Shown piece after piece: positions 14,290 through 14,813 of a stretch of 14,813 nt of DNA. Source of the DNA: an uncultured Elusimicrobiales bacterium. GTDB lineage: Bacteria > Elusimicrobiota > Elusimicrobia > Elusimicrobiales > Elusimicrobiaceae. A model generated the notes under the pieces. The model saw nothing but the letters and a program-made list of their open reading frames with translations, made no database searches and had not been told where the DNA came from. The stretch spans positions 1 to 14,813 of the forward strand of contig CAJOLM010000016.1 in the NCBI GenBank assembly GCA_905235355.1. Direction: 5' to 3'. Made by a program: the position numbers and the translations under genes. The stretch's first letter is position 1; each line of letters begins with the position of its first letter.

Positions 14290-14813
14290 AATAAATCCAT
14301 ACTTTCCATATGCTGTCTGAGTAATGATCTTCTGGGGCGGTTTTGCCGGTCTCAGTATTGCATGTTTTATTAGAGATATGAGTTAAATCAACACTGTCTG
14401 CCACACACCACCGCTGAGCAGGTGTGATGCGTGAGTGTAGGAAATAAATTTGGTACGAAATCTCTTTTACTCCACACTTTACAAAGGAGGAACAGGTGTC
14501 ACAGTGATGCAAGGTGCATCTTCCCCAAGAAAAGGTTTTTGTGTTTTGTGAGTCATCACTGTGAGAAGAAATACTCGGTGGCATTTGTATGTCTAATGCG
14601 TCATAGTCCAACGTGTATGTATTATTTGCTAAATAATATATTTCTTCGGCCTCTGCAAGGCTATTAGCTAGTATTTTTCCCTGTGTAAAGCGGCTTTTTA
14701 AAACGGCCTTTTGATATTGCGGCAGCGCAATGGCGGCCAGTATGCCGATAATAAGCACCACGACTAATAGTTCAATAAGCGTAAAAGCGCGGACATATTG
14801 CCACCCCCGAGGG
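14288..14813 (-). CDS. Type IV pilin-like / pseudopilin protein, N-terminus outside window
   Basis: Incomplete at the right edge: the frame is open to 14813 with no clear start. The visible part reads PRGWQYVRA before the mature N-terminus FTLIELLVVVLIIGILAAIA. This is the class III signal and hydrophobic alpha-1 helix of type IV pilins and pseudopilins, with Glu at mature position 5. The residue before the cut site is Ala rather than the more usual Gly. ALPQYQKAV and KSRF follow. An in-frame GTG at 14761 lies inside the helix and is not the true start. The globular part is rich in cysteines (RCTLHHCDTC, VKCG, RWCVADS, NKTCNTETG), suggesting disulphides. The product is exported and assembled into a pilus or pseudopilus after prepilin peptidase cleavage. 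The sequence style resembles the expanded pilin-like families of Elusimicrobiota, which is recalled rather than tested. It ends at the shared terminator. Confidence 0.9.
   Translation of the reverse strand, partial: PRGWQYVRAFTLIELLVVVLIIGILAAIALPQYQKAVLKSRFTQGKILANSLAEAEEIYYLANNTYTLDYDALDIQMPPSISSHSDDSQNTKTFSWGRCTLHHCDTCSSFVKCGVKEISYQIYFLHSRITPAQRWCVADSVDLTHISNKTCNTETGKTAPEDHYSDSIWKVWIY

Noticed and set aside
14759..14761. GTG at 14761 as the start of the pilin-like gene.
   Set aside because: It lies inside the conserved hydrophobic helix. The frame continues upstream through FTLIELLVV and the leader to the window edge.
1..14813. CRISPR array, tRNA, rRNA, insertion sequence or phage genes.
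   Set aside because: No regularly spaced repeats, cloverleaf-like sequences, transposase or integrase motifs, or terminal inverted repeats were seen. The Cas4-like nuclease alone is not evidence of a CRISPR locus.

Overview
The window reads as a bacterial chromosome fragment from a Gram-negative-type (diderm) organism. It encodes two periplasmic SurA/parvulin-type chaperones, one a lipoprotein, a class A penicillin-binding protein and a type IV pilin/pseudopilin. The pilin N-terminal segment (AFTLIELL followed by IALPQYQKAV) and its Cys-rich tail resemble the multi-copy pilin-like proteins I associate with Elusimicrobiota (Elusimicrobium and gut relatives). That assignment comes from recalled family knowledge, is tentative, and no rRNA is present to settle it.

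Layout. (1) 1-2573: an AT-rich accessory stretch with one large secreted protein of unknown function (802 aa, + strand). Its promoter-like sequence has a spacer consisting largely of a run of 12 T. The protein has a long helical body, a hydrophobic segment, a Gly/Lys/Thr-rich linker and a separate Cys/His-containing C-terminal domain, which recalls polymorphic toxins. (2) 2600-10954, all on the - strand, in transcription order: class A PBP (mrcA/PBP1a type), mfd, a parvulin-like lipoprotein, a SurA-like chaperone, a strong hairpin terminator, then pdxA. The middle genes are tightly packed: the lipoprotein follows mfd with a possible ATGA overlap, and the two chaperone genes overlap by 8 nt. 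(3) 10955-11148: a divergent intergenic region with an extended -10 only 6 nt from the PBP start codon (a probable leaderless transcript) and two short perfect dyads. (4) 11149-14253, + strand: a soluble PAS/HPK7 sensor kinase and a NarL/LuxR-type response regulator (ATGA overlap), rsmD, and a RecB/Cas4/AddB-like PD-(D/E)XK nuclease with four putative Fe-S cysteines. A bidirectional terminator at 14263-14289 ends this run. (5) 14288 to the right edge, - strand: a type IV pilin-like gene whose start lies outside the window.

How the parts fit. The - strand run is mostly envelope biogenesis (peptidoglycan synthesis and periplasmic folding) with mfd, a transcription-coupled repair translocase, embedded in it. 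The surA-pdxA adjacency matches that known from Proteobacteria. The two-component system diverges from the PBP gene, so control of cell-wall synthesis by it is a testable idea. No tRNA, rRNA, CRISPR array, insertion sequence or phage gene was seen. The most unusual items are the secreted toxin-like protein behind a possibly phase-variable promoter, the leaderless PBP start, the terminator-like hairpin directly before an SD-less pdxA, and an RsmD whose catalytic (D/N)PPY motif reads GPPY.
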